Part shown: piece by piece, positions 1 through 11,370 of the stretch
Position numbering within the stretch: position 1 is the first letter of the stretch
Layout of the letters: each line of letters opens with the position of its first letter
Assembly: GCA_029582155.1 (NCBI GenBank)
Contig: CM055898.1
Span: forward strand, 29,210,745 to 29,274,744
Reading direction: 5' to 3'
DNA length: 64,000 nucleotides
Origin: Panopea generosa
Lineage: Eukaryota > Mollusca > Bivalvia > Adapedonta > Hiatellidae
Translations under genes and position numbers: made by a program
Notes under the pieces: model-generated
Seen by the model: the letters and a program-made list of their open reading frames with translations, nothing else
Database searches by the model: none
What the model was told of the DNA's origin: nothing

Positions 1-521
1 CAAACTGAAAGGTGGAGGCTTGAGCAATTTCTCATATAGTTTATTTGTTACTTTGGCTAAGTTACAGTTATTTAAAAGCTAGTTGTTTTCACAACGAAGG
101 GATAAAACCAAAAACTGTTTCTGAGTTAATTTAATCCAGCAGATACGGAGATCAAGTTGTCTGGAGAAAATGTTTTTAATGTGTCGGTTACATTGTCAGG
201 AATGACATTAATACACATCGCTCTAGAAATATGTAAACCATAAACCATAAAATATGAATATATTAATATTATAATGTCACATTAAACTTTCAAAAGAAAA
301 TCTTAAAAAAAATCTTATTTCTCTCATTCCTGCAAACTTTAATTTTATTTGGATCAATTTTTTCTAAATTGGGAAAAAAACAAAACAAATTAAATTATAT
401 TCAAATAACATGCGCAGTATACAAATTAGTTTGGATGGGGAGAATAAATTCATTAAATGACTTTAAGTCACTCCACGATTTTTCAGTTTCAACTGGTACC
501 AGTTTGTATGAGAAATGGATC
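1..521. other. No recognisable feature
   Basis: AT-rich unique-looking DNA. I see no coding signal, tRNA or tandem repeat here. The short open frame running into the following SINE from about 457 is explained by the SINE itself. Confidence 0.6.
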
Positions 522-843
522 ACAGCATGGTCTTAGTAATAGTGGTAAAGCATCCGCCTTGCATGAAGAAGGTTGTGGGTTCGATCCCCAACCGGGTCAT
601 ACCAAAGACTTTAAAAATGGTACTAGAAGCTTCCTTGCTTGACGTTCAGCATTTAGAGTAGAGTTCTTGGTCTGGTCGGCCCAGTGTCAGTACAATGTGA
701 CTGGGTGGGGTATCATACGATGTGTCTGCGGCACGATACTCCAGTGTGACAGCGCTTAGAATACTGTCTTAAGTAGACACCGTCGCGATATGACTAAAAA
801 ATTGTTGAAAGCATTGATACTAAACACCACACAACTACAACAG
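522..843 (+). mobile_element. tRNA-Ala-headed SINE, family A (copy 1)
   Basis: The first ~75 bp resemble a tRNA. There is an A-box-like segment, an anticodon loop reading CTTGCAT (TGC, Ala) and a B box GGTTCGATCCCC. A body follows that is shared with the copies at 4688 and 42090, including CCAAAGACTTTAAAAATGGT, and the 3' end is a TTGTTGAAAGC...CTAAACACC module with a CAA-rich tail. The polymerase III-type head, shared body and simple tail define a SINE. It is non-coding and moves only with LINE machinery. I cannot give a family name from sequence alone. Confidence 0.85.
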
Positions 844-1114
844 TATGACAAATGAAGTTAAAGGAAATATCTTTCTGTGCTCTAAAGATTTCTTTAATTA
901 TCAAAACTAGCATGACACACATATCAAATTATATTACAAAAATATTTTTGTCTGAAATCCTTAAGAAGTTTCGGATAATGTAATCATACACAATAATGAA
1001 TTAGGATTTTGGAATGGATATTCTATCATAAATGGATTTGACGCATGAATATTATCAGTATAAATAAAATATATTTTAAAGTTGTGTTTGATTAAAACAT
1101 TTTCAACACTCTTC

Positions 1115-1265
1115 CAAAGTTAGTCAGAAGTGCAGTGAAAAGTGCTGGCCGCTCAAGCTAAAAGTTATGGATTCAAACCCCAACTCAGTCCAATGGTTTG
1201 TCAAAAAACAACAGTCCGGTAGCAGTTATACCAAGGAAGTGGATTCGAGAGCTCATTTCATATCT
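1115..1265 (+). mobile_element. Degenerate tRNA-related SINE, family D (copy 1)
   Basis: A tRNA-like head (GTGCTGGCCGCTCAAGC, then a weak B box GGATTCAAACCCC) is followed by a body similar to the copies at 12830 and 23998. The shared part is a motif near TACCAAGGAAGTGGATTCGAG. It is diverged and joins directly to an oppositely oriented family B SINE. Confidence 0.55.
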
Positions 1266-1289
1266 AAATTCTCAGTTTACTTTGCTTAA

Positions 1290-1500
1290 ATGAATGGGGG
1301 TTTAAACGCCATTTTCAACACATTTCAGGTTATATATGGTATATCCAGTTTTACTGGTGGAGGAAGACCTCAGACTGAGTCAGACTGAGAAGAACCACCG
1401 TCCTTCGGCAAGTAGCAGGCAAACTTTCTCACAAAGTTTTTAGAACGAGCAAGACTCAAACCTTCGACCTTAGCAGTGAGAGGTAAGTGATCTTGTTTTT
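1290..1500 (-). mobile_element. SINE family B (copy 1), 5'-truncated
   Basis: Read on the minus strand this matches the body of the better copy at 58345: the CTTACCTCTCACTGC block, an AAGTTTCCAGTTACTTGCGG-like core, the ACTCAGTCTGAGGTC block, CCAGTAAAACTGGATATACC, and a 3' end TTGAAAATGGCGTTTAAACC. The class II tRNA-like head is missing. Confidence 0.8.
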
Positions 1501-2019
1501 ATTTTAAAGTAATATCGTGATGGTGTCTGCTTGCAGAGACAGTAGACCAGTGTATTTCCAGAACAGACTTTCGGTATGGTACGTACCACTATACCCATAT
1601 GGCAATAGGCGATATGATACGCTGCTTAACATTAGAAAACAATCTTACTTTGAAGTTTTCATTGATATGAAAATTTGATATGTGTGAATTACGTTTAACC
1701 TACAACTGTATCACAGTACGGCAGATATGGACCCTGCCAATACAATACGCATTTTGCTCAGAAACGAACCGCAATAAAAAATGAGTATATCGGAACAGCC
1801 CTAATTCCAAGCACCAACACACTGGAGTACCATGCCGCAGAAACATTGGTATGACATCCTATCTTGACAAAGAGTCGGCCTGACCTAAAACTATCCTCTT
1901 AATGCTGAGCTGTGGGACCAATTAACTCACGAGTCCGAGTAGTGTGTTGAACTATTAATCCGCGAGTCGTGAATTTGAATTTGAATTCATTCATCTCTTA
2001 CCTCTGAATTAAGTGGGAA
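1501..2019. other. Unique AT-rich DNA, nothing recognised
   Basis: No reading frame, tRNA, tandem repeat or transposon end could be supported here. Segments such as 1560-1800 have weak mixed resemblance to repeats but no alignable partner in the window. Confidence 0.5.
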
Positions 2020-2165
2020 ATTTTTCAGTTACTTGCGGAGATGGAACCGAGTGCTCCAGTGCTGGTTAACCATCAAGGGTCCCAGGAAAAAGTGGCTAGA
2101 TGTGCTATACAGACCAAACTAATTTGACCCAGCTAAAACAAATTGGTATAAACCAATAATAGTGA
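2020..2165 (+). mobile_element. Chimeric SINE fragment (family C-like core, family D-like tail)
   Basis: The 5' part carries the core AGTTACTTGCGGAGATGG, followed by GCTCCAGTGCTGGTTAACC and GTCCCAGGAAAAAGTGG, which parallel the body of the family C copy at 37240 in reverse orientation. The 3' part GACCCAGCTAAAACAAATTG then GTATAAACC matches the tail of family D (copy at 23998). No complete tRNA head is visible. Confidence 0.55.
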
Positions 2166-2960
2166 AAGCTTAATCTTGAATTGCAGGCATATACCACTTC
2201 ACATGTACCTGTCACCCTGTCTTAATAATTGGTTTAACTCCAAATTACAGTTGATACACCTATAGGTCAAATATTTACCTTTCAACAATAATATCAAATA
2301 CTAATATTGAAAAATCTATACACCCCCAGGCATTGGTCAGTTTATTCAAATTAGAAAAGACAGCCAGACTGTGTTTCTGTTTTCAGACATTTAAGTATAT
2401 TTATACTGACAATTTATTGAAACGTAGTCTACATTTTTCAAAAGAAACGTGACATAAGTACACAAAATCTACTAAATATTTTTGCTTTTATCTTACGGTC
2501 AATCTCTTGACCACTCAAGCCATAGTGGTTTTAACCTGGTCATCCTCCATATTAATTATATCGTCATAATATAGAACAAGTATTTCAACAATACCCCTCT
2601 TGTATGCTCATAATAAGTGCAAAAAAAGTACCTTTTAATTTCATAAATATCGTATATTTTGCACCTTATTGCGTTGTTGGGACAATTAATGATACTCAGG
2701 TAGCTAATTTATCATTCACTGTTTTTTTGACTCACGCACTTTTTTGGTAAGTTTGGCCCCATTTACCTTGCCTAAACATGAAATAAAATTTACAGCGTTT
2801 TTTTTCTCTCAAGCTTATATTAGTAAAAATTCCCCTCAAAACTAAAAAGAAAATATCTAAATATATATATATAAGATATATATATAGATGCCAGATTAAA
2901 AGTTTAAAATAATGAATAACAGAGATGCTGACTTGCATACTGTTTTTTAAACATACAACC
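2166..2960. other. AT-rich non-coding DNA
   Basis: Contains a short TATATA tract near 2862-2888. No gene or repeat partner was recognised. The minus-strand open frame at 2732-2938 has no family resemblance and biased AT composition, so I do not call it. Confidence 0.5.
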
Positions 2961-3092
2961 AGTCAAACTTGTCTTAAAGCAGACAGTCAAGACAGGTTTT
3001 TCTTAATAAAGGTTAATAAGCTCTGTAAGCATAGAAATGGAAAATGCAAATATGGCAAGTGGCTGCTCAATAGAGGTGACTACAATTTGACT
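2961..3092. mobile_element. TIR MITE, AGTCAAACCTGTCTTAA family (copy 1)
   Basis: It starts AGTCAAACTTGTCTTAAAGC and ends with the inverse, GAGGTGACTACAATTTGACT. Internal blocks (AATAAAGGTTAATAAGC, CATAGAAATGGAAAATGC) recur in the copies at 16432 and 39118. It is short, non-coding and has terminal inverted repeats, as expected of a MITE. Confidence 0.65.
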
Positions 3093-3697
3093 TTGTTTTG
3101 ATTTGTTCTCCATTTTCATCATCACAACAACGTATAGAAGAGATGTCAATCCTCAAAAACCAAAAGGAACACTGCATCATTTGAATTGAACACAAAAGAT
3201 CAAGGGCTATACCATCCTCACATGACTAGTGACCAGTTTGAATAAAACTTGTAATGGCTAATTTTTTAATCAAGGGTCATTTCACACATTAAAAGCATAC
3301 GGGAATAAAAATTAATCTTGAGCTCTGGTCTTTGTACCTGTCTGCTGTTTTTTTCATTGCATTCATTTTCTTCCAAATACTTTTTTTATAATCCTTTTTT
3401 TAATTTGTTCCGGCTGAACACAGAGATTTTTAATCACAAATACCGTATACATTTTTTCCTTCGACAATGAATTTCCTGAATGTTGACAATCAAATCAATG
3501 CCGAGTTCCATACTTAAAGTCAAGAGTCTTCATCTTGATATATCAAGTCATAATATAACCAATCTCTCAGCCAAATTATGGATACTTCAAGCTTTTCCGA
3601 ACTGCCGGAGTGGACCGTTTCACAATCAATAGATTAATATAGGAGCATAATCCAGACTTTGCTGACTAAAATGGCTAAATTCCAGACATTGTCATGT

Positions 3698-3858
3698 ACA
3701 GTGAAACCTGAATAAGCAGCCACCTTTATTAAGCAGACTCATTTCTTATTTTTCGTTTCTATGTTTTCAGAAAGAATCAACCTGCATTAAACAACCACCT
3801 GACTTTATTTAAGGCCACTTGACTCACCAGGCTTCTTGCAGACAGGTGTGAGTGTATC
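3698..3858. mobile_element. TIR MITE, AGTCAAACCTGTCTTAA family (copy 2)
   Basis: It starts ACAGTGAAACCTGAATAAGC, then AGCCACCTTTATTAAGCAG, and contains TTCTATGTTTTCAGAAAG and CTGCATTAAACAACCACCTG as in copy 4 at 16432. The right end (GCAGACAGGTGTGAGTGT) is a diverged inverted terminus. Confidence 0.6.
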
Positions 3859-3944
3859 ATGTCAATTAGTCTCAACAACCGGCTGGTACAGTTAACTTAT
3901 TTTTTTTTTTATCAAGCATCTACAAGCATAGGAAGTATATCAGG

Positions 3945-4140
3945 ATTTTTAAAAAATTTAAAACATTTTTTGCCCCAATATATCATGCCTATATATACTC
4001 ACTGACCCTGTATTACCAAAAGGACATCTATTTAAACATGCAAAAAAAACATTTTGAAAAGGGAGTTCCTAAACTTGGGCTACGTGCCTAGGTTAGACTT
4101 AAATAGATTTCAGACTTAAAATTGCATATTTTGTGACATA
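3945..4140 (+). repeat. Dispersed repeat R1 (copy 1)
   Basis: This ~195-bp stretch aligns along its length with 26803-26992. Shared blocks include AAACATTTTTTGCCCC, TATATCATGCCTATATAT, CAAAAGGACATCTATTTAAA and GTGCCTAGGTTAGACTTAAA. It is non-coding, and the element class is not recognised because no termini are clear. Confidence 0.6.
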
Positions 4141-4687
4141 TTAAATGATAAGAATAGTAAACCGGTTTCATATACATTTAGACTTTGCAGTATTAGCAAA
4201 CACTGAGACAAGACTTCCATTGAATGCTTATAATCTTTTACTTGAAATGAAAATGAACTATCTAATGCATAAACCAGAAGAACAAAATAATTTGATTAAT
4301 AACAAGTTTGTTGAATTCCTGGAAACAATCTCAGGAAGATCTGTGGAGTAGAAGGATGTAACGATGTCTCAATATCATATCAACTCATACATGAATTCGT
4401 TATGATGCATGCACTTGTGGGAGCTATATTCATTATACTGCGAAACCGCGTTCTTATCTACATCGTGGTTTTCCCACCCCATCAAATCTACCTCAATATA
4501 ATGAGAATTGTTTTAATAATTTCCAAGAACTGTGATCTATCTTCTGATCTTCCAGGGGTAAAAACAAATATAAATGGCAATTCTAGGAAGGCGCTCTCAG
4601 AGAGTAGACAACTGATAAAAAAACTAGAATATTCTTACAAGAATATTCACTTATATCATCATGACAGGTTTTCTTCCCAATGTGAAC
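4141..4687 (+). other. Two short unassigned open frames in non-coding DNA
   Basis: Open frames of 68 and 97 codons lie end to end at 4145-4351 and 4402-4695. Neither resembles a family I know. The second runs into the following SINE, and there are no convincing splice sites. I treat them as chance frames in AT-rich DNA following a dispersed repeat. Confidence 0.4.
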
Positions 4688-4985
4688 TGCAATGATGGTC
4701 TAGTGGTAGAGCATCTGCCTAGCATGCAGACGGTTGTGGGTTTGATCCCATACCAAAGACTTGATAAATGGTACTAGAAGATTCTTCGCTTGCATGGCGC
4801 TCAGCATTAAAATAATAATTGTAGATCTGATTGGCTCAGTGTCAGTGTAATGTTACTGGGTGGTGCATTATACCATGCATCTTTGATACTCCAGTGTTGC
4901 AGCACTCAGAATACTGTCTCAAGTAGATATGTCAAGATATGACCGAAAAATTGTTGAATGTGATGCTAAATGCCATATAACAAAA
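4688..4985 (+). mobile_element. tRNA-Ala-headed SINE, family A (copy 2)
   Basis: The head is tRNA-like: TGGTCTAGTGGTAGAGC A box, and a TCTGC-CTAGCAT-GCAGA anticodon arm whose loop reads AGC (Ala). The B box GGTTTGATCCC is damaged and the T arm is truncated. The body and 3' module match copy 1, with a small internal deletion near CATTATACCATGC. Confidence 0.85.
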
Positions 4986-5140
4986 TTGTAGACTGTGTGA
5001 GGCAACTACTGACTGAGGACTTAGTGTAAAACTACCGTAGTTTAAACTCATTACAGACAAGAAGATAGATAGTCTAGCTTTGTGCTGAGTACTTGTCAGA
5101 TACATAACGTATCAATAAAATATAAATAACGTATAAATAT

Positions 5141-6063
5141 AACAAGAGGGCCAAGATTATATAATACATGTACACTCAAAATTCCAGAAAAACGAGATGG
5201 GCAAGTAGTTAGAATTTTGATTTGTTTTGAAGATGTTACAGATGCGTAAAAGAGTTGTGTGATAACAAAAGTATCTTTGTGCAGATATCTGGATATCAGA
5301 TATAGAAAGAAAGTTTTCACTATATATCCATAAAAAGAAAACCAGCCTCCCCTCCTGGCGACTATGTTTTTGGATGAATCGCAATGGCTGGAACAAACTT
5401 GGTAGAGGTTCATCCATGGTAAATGTCAATGAAATTACATAGAAATCAGGTCAGTAGATTCTGGCAAGAAGACTTTTGAAGATTTTACTATAGCTGCCTA
5501 TATAGTAAACTAGCACCTCATTGTGGCAGTCATGTTTTTTAACAAAACACAATGGCTTGAACAAACTTGGTTATGGGTCACCCAAGGAACATTTCTGCGA
5601 AACTGTTTTAAAATCGATCTGGTGGTTTCTGTCAAGAAGATTTATTAAGTTTTAACTATAGCTTATATAGTAAACTAATCCCACCCCATGGCCACAATGT
5701 TTTTTTCACAAATCACTACAGTTTGAACAAACTTGGTGAAAGTTCCTCTAAGAAACATTTCTGTGAAATTATTTTAAAATTGAGCCAGTAGTTTCTGACA
5801 AGAAGATTTTTTAAGTTAATACTAATTAATCTTGCCCTGCCCTCTGGCGACCATGTTTTTTGACGAATCAAGATGGCTTGAACAAACTTGGTAGAGGGTC
5901 ACCCTAAGAACATTTCTGTGAAGTTATATCATAATTGGCCCAGTGTTTTCAGAGAAGAAGTTGTTAGAAGCTAAAATTTAAAGACAGATGACAGACGGCA
6001 GACTACGGACACCAGGCGATCACAAAAGCTCACCTGTGAGCCTTTTGCTCAGGTGAGCTAAAA
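5141..6063 (+). mobile_element. Hairpin-ended dispersed element X (copy 1)
   Basis: It starts AACAAGAGGGCCAAGAT and ends with a hairpin AGCTCACCTG...CAGGTGAGCT followed by AAAAA. Between them, a segment with TTGAACAAACTTGG recurs at about 5393, 5561, 5728 and 5882, so the element is built of internal direct repeats of about 154-168 bp. A degenerate GAC-rich stretch (GACAGATGACAGACGGCAG) precedes the terminal hairpin. There is no coding capacity. I recall similar repeats as abundant in bivalves. The class is unresolved: it could be a non-autonomous Helitron-like or other DNA element. Confidence 0.7.
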
Positions 6064-6730
6064 ATATTGCTGTCAATAGTGACAAATCTAAAGACGTCAC
6101 CAGAAAAAAAAAATTAACTATCATTCCATTAATAGACACAAATGTTGTAATGTACACTGCTTTATTGAACCAACTCGATAAAATAATCAATGCTAATTGT
6201 AACAGGAGATTAACTAAATGCAATAACTCCACAATCCAAATAATGACTCCTCTTAATACAATACATTCGCTCTCTTACAAAAATACAACAGAAATATTTG
6301 CATGAAGAGAATGCCTTTAATATGCTGGGGATAGTAACACAAAACAGACAAAAATAATTTGATCTTTCAATCAGCATTACGGACACAAGAAGTGATAGAA
6401 GCGGTAAAAGATTGACTAGTTTTTGGGCTGTTCTGACATGTACACCTTAACTGCTCAACAAATCAGTGTCTCTACAGGAGGCCATTTTCGCTTATATTTC
6501 CCAGCAATATAATTAATGTCCTATACTGTAACACCAGTAGTTGGCAATTTTCATTTGTGGGATACCATTGTTATTGCCATAATTTATGTGATGTAAAGAA
6601 ATGACAAAGTCAATTATTATATTCTCGCACAGTTTCTCCTCAGAAACAGACTATGTGTTGAAACTCTCAGAAATTTTGGAGATGTCCGGATACACAGCAT
6701 TTTTATTGTGATGCCATTCCCATTTCTGTC
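6064..6730. other. Non-coding DNA, nothing recognised
   Basis: Separates element X from the 63-bp array. No gene, tRNA or repeat partner seen. Confidence 0.5.
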
Positions 6731-6734
6731 CTTT

Positions 6735-7109
6735 GTGTAGTCAAATGTTACCTGATGTAGACATCTGAATTATTAATTGATAATTTCACTATATTCTGTG
6801 TGCTCAAATGTTACCTGATGTAGACATCTGAATTCTTAATTGATAATTTCACCATATTCTGTGTGCTCAAATGTTACATGATGTAGACATCTGAATTATT
6901 AAATGATAATTCCACCATCTTCTGTGTGCTCAAATGTTACATGACATAGACGTCTGAATTATTAAATGATAATTCCACCATCTTCTGTGTGCTTAAATGT
7001 TACGTGATGTAGACATCTGAATTATTAACTGATAATTTCACCATCTTCTGTGTGCTCAAATGTTACATGATGTAGACATCTGAATTATTAAACGATAATT
7101 CCAACATCT
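6735..7109. repeat. 63-bp minisatellite, six copies
   Basis: The block GTGTGCTCAAATGTTAC recurs with starts near 6738, 6801, 6864, 6927, 6990 and 7053, an exact 63-bp spacing. Copies differ by a few substitutions. The period is a multiple of three, but the consensus is not continuously open, so this is not coding. Confidence 0.92.
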
Positions 7110-8650
7110 AATCAAATCTAAGAATAGTTTATCTTTTTGAGGACATACAAAAAAGTCATATTTCCACTGAAAATATTTTGACTGGCGGTATTGTTGATTT
7201 GACAGCAGGAAATGGCAAACAAACACTATTTTAATGTGGACTCTATGTATATTAATGAGTAAATAACATTGCAATGATCGCGACTTTTCATACAAGTTAC
7301 AATTCTGATATTCCTGTGTATATGAGCAATTGTTTCATCTCATCTTCCTCTGAGAGAACATCAACAAATAATAAACCTTTTGCATGTGTTAACCCAACAT
7401 AAACTGTGTTCATTTCACTTCAGTCTTACTTCATTTCAAATTATTTTTGTGAAACACTTCCCTTTCATGCAGAACTTATCACTTCTGACCCAGACTTAGT
7501 GCAAGAAAATGTGCCATGCTGGTAGAGCAATTAAAATTCACAAGTATAATAGTTAAAAATAAAAAAAAATTTGGGACCAGAAACTGTGTACGTACCCCAA
7601 TAACCCCTCCTTTAATCCCATACTCCACATCAGCTATATTAACATTTCAAAAATATTAACCCCCCCGCCCCAACCCTGACCCCACCTCAAAATATGAAAT
7701 CTTGAAACTGCCCCTGGTTCATAATAATATGATTATAATCTCAAACTTGATTGTTTACAAAATCTGTGTCGCAAAAAAAAGACAATAAATTTGAAAAAAA
7801 AAGCCGACATAATCAAGGTCGTTGCGTTTAAACAAATTTAAACAAAAGAACGAAAATTGAAGACCTCTCTGAATATTGACACTCACATCAATAAATAATG
7901 TTTATCAATAAATTTTAATAGCTTATAAACAATAAGTGTCTAGCACGACCCTGGTATTGAACCGCTAATGACGCTCATCAAAACATATCTGCGATCTCTG
8001 TTACCCAACTACTGTCTATACCAACTCTTTCATTCTTAAATTTATGTTGCCCTTTCCACTCAAGACCTAATCTGTATGCAATTTAAGTGGAACATTTTTT
8101 TAAAAAGCATATCAATGATTACGTCGACCATAATGAAACTTCAAGGTCAGGTGAGTTTTAGATAATGAGAACCATGATCGCACGAACACTTGAAACACGT
8201 CAATCGAAACTACTGGACACTTTCAAGCTTCCATGCATATTTTGTTTGAGAGCTACGGTCAATAACCTTGTATACTTTATTTGAATTTACTGTCTGCGGT
8301 ATGCTATATTTTACTGTGCAATGTGTGCTAATTTCAGATGAGACTGGCAGTATCCTGGAAACTAAATTTGACAATACTAGCAAATGCTTTCTGTTATTGA
8401 ACTCTTTAAGCAGTGACAATTGTTTACAACATTTTTTAGCTACAACTTTTACTTTATATAAATATACATATATATACATAATGTGCTACATAAAATGATA
8501 ATCTGGTATCATAAAATTAATTAATAATCAATATTTTTATCGACTATATATTTAGTTCTCCAATCTATGCAGAATATTCATTATTCATTCAACTAAAAAT
8601 TTTATTTGCACATTCGTTAGTTTGTTCATTTTGTCATTCATTCATTATAG
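7110..8650. other. Non-coding DNA, nothing recognised
   Basis: AT-rich, with short C-rich tracts (CCCCCCCGCCCC near 7661). Short opposite-strand open frames at 8210-8498 overlap each other and have no family resemblance. The ATTC/TTCATT-rich stretch at 8578-8646 is simple sequence leading into the next SINE. Confidence 0.5.
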
Positions 8651-8905
8651 GATCCTCCTTGGCCAAGCGGTCTAAGGTGTCTTCTCAATAACACTTACCT
8701 CTCACCGTTAAGATTGTAGATTCAAGTCCAGATTGCTTCAAAAACCTTATGTGAAAAAATTTCCAGTTACTTGTGGAAGGACAGTGGTTCTAGCTACTCT
8801 ATCTGACTCAGTCTGAGGTCTCTCTCCACCAGTAAAACTGGATATGCCATAATTTATATAACCTGAAATATGTTGAAAATGGTGTTAAACCCCATTCAAT
8901 CATTC
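8651..8905 (+). mobile_element. tRNA-Leu/Ser-headed SINE, family B (copy 2)
   Basis: Nearly full length. The head contains TTGGCCAAGCGGTCTAAGG, a class II tRNA A box, and a weakened B-box-like segment (GATTCAAGTCC). The body has ACTTACCTCTCACCGTTA, TTTCCAGTTACTTGTGGAAG, the TCTGACTCAGTCTGAGG block, CCAGTAAAACTGGATATGCC and the 3' module TTGAAAATGGTGTTAAACCC with an ATTC tail. Confidence 0.88.
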
Positions 8906-9267
8906 TTAAGTCACCTTTCTTACAATGATGAGTTATTAATGAATCTGCATTATCGTCTAGATTCCTTTTATTTACATATCTTCTCAAAGACAAGTCACAA
9001 TATAAATATACAATTATGTAAAGAGGTTCATGCTTGCAAACTGATAACAGTAGTCGCAAAATAAAACCCACAACAAAAACAATGTTACTAGGCTCAAGTT
9101 TAAAAACGGATGATTATGAAGTCTCAAGTCACACTAATTAAAAATATTTCAACTTCCTTTTCCACAAATTAACAAAGTTTAAATTAATGCAATGATTTTA
9201 AAGATACAGACACTCTACAAATGGACCATGAGCTCCACTCAACTTTTTTTCTTTTTTTTGTTTTTTT

Positions 9268-9521
9268 GAATGGGGTTTATTAAAAGCCATTTTCAACACA
9301 TTTCAGGTTATATAATTTTTATTATGGCATATCCAGTTTTACTGGTTGAGGAAGACCTCAGACTGAGTCAGACTGAGTAAAACCACGGTCCTTCTGTAAG
9401 TAACTGGAAACTTCCTCACATAAAGTTTTTGGAGCAAGCGGGAATCGAACCTACATCTTCAGCAGTGAGAGGTAAGTGATCTTGAGACGCTGCCTTCAGA
9501 CCATTAGGCCACGAAGGACCC
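9268..9521 (-). mobile_element. tRNA-Leu/Ser-headed SINE, family B (copy 3)
   Basis: Full-length copy on the minus strand, from a head reading GGTCCTTCGTGGCCTAATGG to GTTGAAAATGGCTTTTAATA next to a T-rich tail. The B-box region and core are preserved. It is an inverted partner of copy 2, about 360 bp away. Confidence 0.88.
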
Positions 9522-9559
9522 CTAAATAGTAATTGTGAATGATAATGAATCAGTCCAAA

Positions 9560-9721
9560 CACTGAATTAAATGGGGTAGAACAACGGCCCTTCAGCAAGT
9601 AAGAAGCAAACTTTCTCACATAAAGTCTGGATTAAGCTGGCTGGACTCAAACCCACAACCTCAGCGGCCATACATCTTGAGGATACACAGTAACAGACCA
9701 ATCAACCATGAAGGACCCTGA
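9560..9721 (-). mobile_element. SINE family B fragment (copy 4)
   Basis: Minus-strand head and core only. It includes GGTCCTTCATGGTTGATTGG, the B-box-like GGTTTGAGTCC, and the CTTTATGTGAGAAAGTTTGC core ending near the ACGGTGG-like block. The 3' half is lost or highly diverged. It lies next to copy 3 in the same orientation. Confidence 0.65.
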
Positions 9722-11149
9722 GGAGGAACTGTGTAAGTAGGGTATTTGATATTAGACATATTAATAACAAATGGCACCCAACGGTCCATGACATGAATTT
9801 AAACAAAACGTTCCTAAGCAAGACGACATGAAAAGCTAATCAGAGTATTATATGTATACACCCGGTGTCAAAGGTTTCAACATTGATATTTATGATTTTT
9901 CGATAGCATTTCTGTCATTCAAACTATCTAATCATTTTTTAACTGTGGCTTACTAACAATTCCTCAATCAGACCAACCTTTAAAAAGTGTTTTGTCATTT
10001 CAAACCATACATATCAATGCTTGAATCCCCAAATTGATTTCCGTTTGCTGTAAGTTTTAGTTTCACAATTGAGGTTTCTCCACAGGAAGGAATGCAAGGG
10101 CTGGGGTAAGAGCACGTAAACACCTACAACACTTTTTTCAAGCGCTGTGTAAGCCACTCACTGAAATATATTTCACTAGTAAAACTTGTATTAATTATTT
10201 AAAGTCATCAAAATACAGAATGTTTCATTGTAGGCATTAAAATGAGAAAAGATATGCAAAGAAAAATAATGATTTAGAGGAAAGTAAGCTTTTGCAATTT
10301 TTTTTTAAGAATTCAAGCGCCAGGGGAATACCATTTCTGATGTCAAGTGCTGGGGTGCCCCTGAATTGGCCTGTGGAGAAGCCTGCTGAAGTTTTTTCCC
10401 CCCTGTATATAGTAAATTATATCAGCTCCATTGAGAAGTAAGCTCGGAGTTAAATAAAACAAATCATCTCAAGTCAACTTCCTGGGTTACAATTATAATA
10501 ATAACCAGTAATCAGAATGTTGTTTATTTAGAGGTCATTGGGACTAACTTGAGATCAAACCTACAATCTCTTACATAAGTGGCAAGCACTCATCAACTGC
10601 ACTTCCTCTATGCTTTTCTTTCTAACTTTTTAGGGGCTTCACCTATAATTTTAAGTTACGTCTGCCATGCTCCAACTATTTGTAGTTTAAAAGAATCGTG
10701 TGACTTAAAAAATCAGTGCAATTTTCTGCAGCAACACCTTTTAATTTCTAGAATCCGTGTTGCAATAGCTAGGTCATCTATAGACAACTTTGTTCGCAAT
10801 TGTTTTATTATTTATCCTGAAAGTAACCCAACTGATTGTACGTCCCTTATAACCGGATATCAAAAGGTGTGTTAAAAATATTATGATGTCAATCTGCATG
10901 CACAATACAATTGTGTTCTAAATTATGAGATTGGTTGCAAATTGATGAGTATTGCTCCGATTTATAGTCAAGTCGTTGCACATTTCTTTGACATTCACCG
11001 GACATATTTTTCTGGTTTTTCGTTGTGGACTTTACAACAGGCAGGGATAGAGAGCAACAACAACACTTCACTTTCTGATCACAAATTCTTTATTACACAA
11101 GATGTTTCATAACAAAAAAATCATGAAATAACTTTAATAACGATTGATT
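9722..11149. other. Mostly unassigned non-coding DNA; one exon-like segment
   Basis: No repeat family recognised. An open segment at 10634-10866 is bounded by an acceptor-like TTTCTTTCTAACTTTTTAG and a donor-like CAAAAG/GTGTGT on the plus strand. It is listed as a finding and not as a gene because no homology supports it. Confidence 0.45.
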
Positions 11150-11370
11150 TACTGAATATTATGCATCATTTTTATGCCATCGAGGGCTTACAGACAATCA
11201 TTTAATCTAACCCTTATTTCCTGGGATCCTGAAAGGTTAATCAATACTCGAGCACACCCCCATCTCAGCAAGTAATTGACAACTTTCCCACTAAGATCAG
11301 CGGTGAGAGATGAATGACAATGAGACACAATGTCATACACAATCATGATTGCGGGTGGAATTCCAACTTT
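11150..11370 (-). mobile_element. SINE family C (copy 1)
   Basis: On the minus strand the 3' end reads GCCCTCGATGGCATAAAAAT then GATGCATAATATTC. Upstream are GAGTATTGATTAACC, CAGGATCCCAGGAAA and TCATCTCTCACCGCTGATC, matching the copy at 37240. The tRNA-like head is nearly lost (remnant GGAATTCCACCCGCAAT). Confidence 0.7.

Noticed and set aside
10579-10875. 98-codon gene starting at 10579
   Set aside because: The start is GTG, unlikely in a eukaryotic nuclear gene. Only the exon-like interior is mentioned, as a weak finding.
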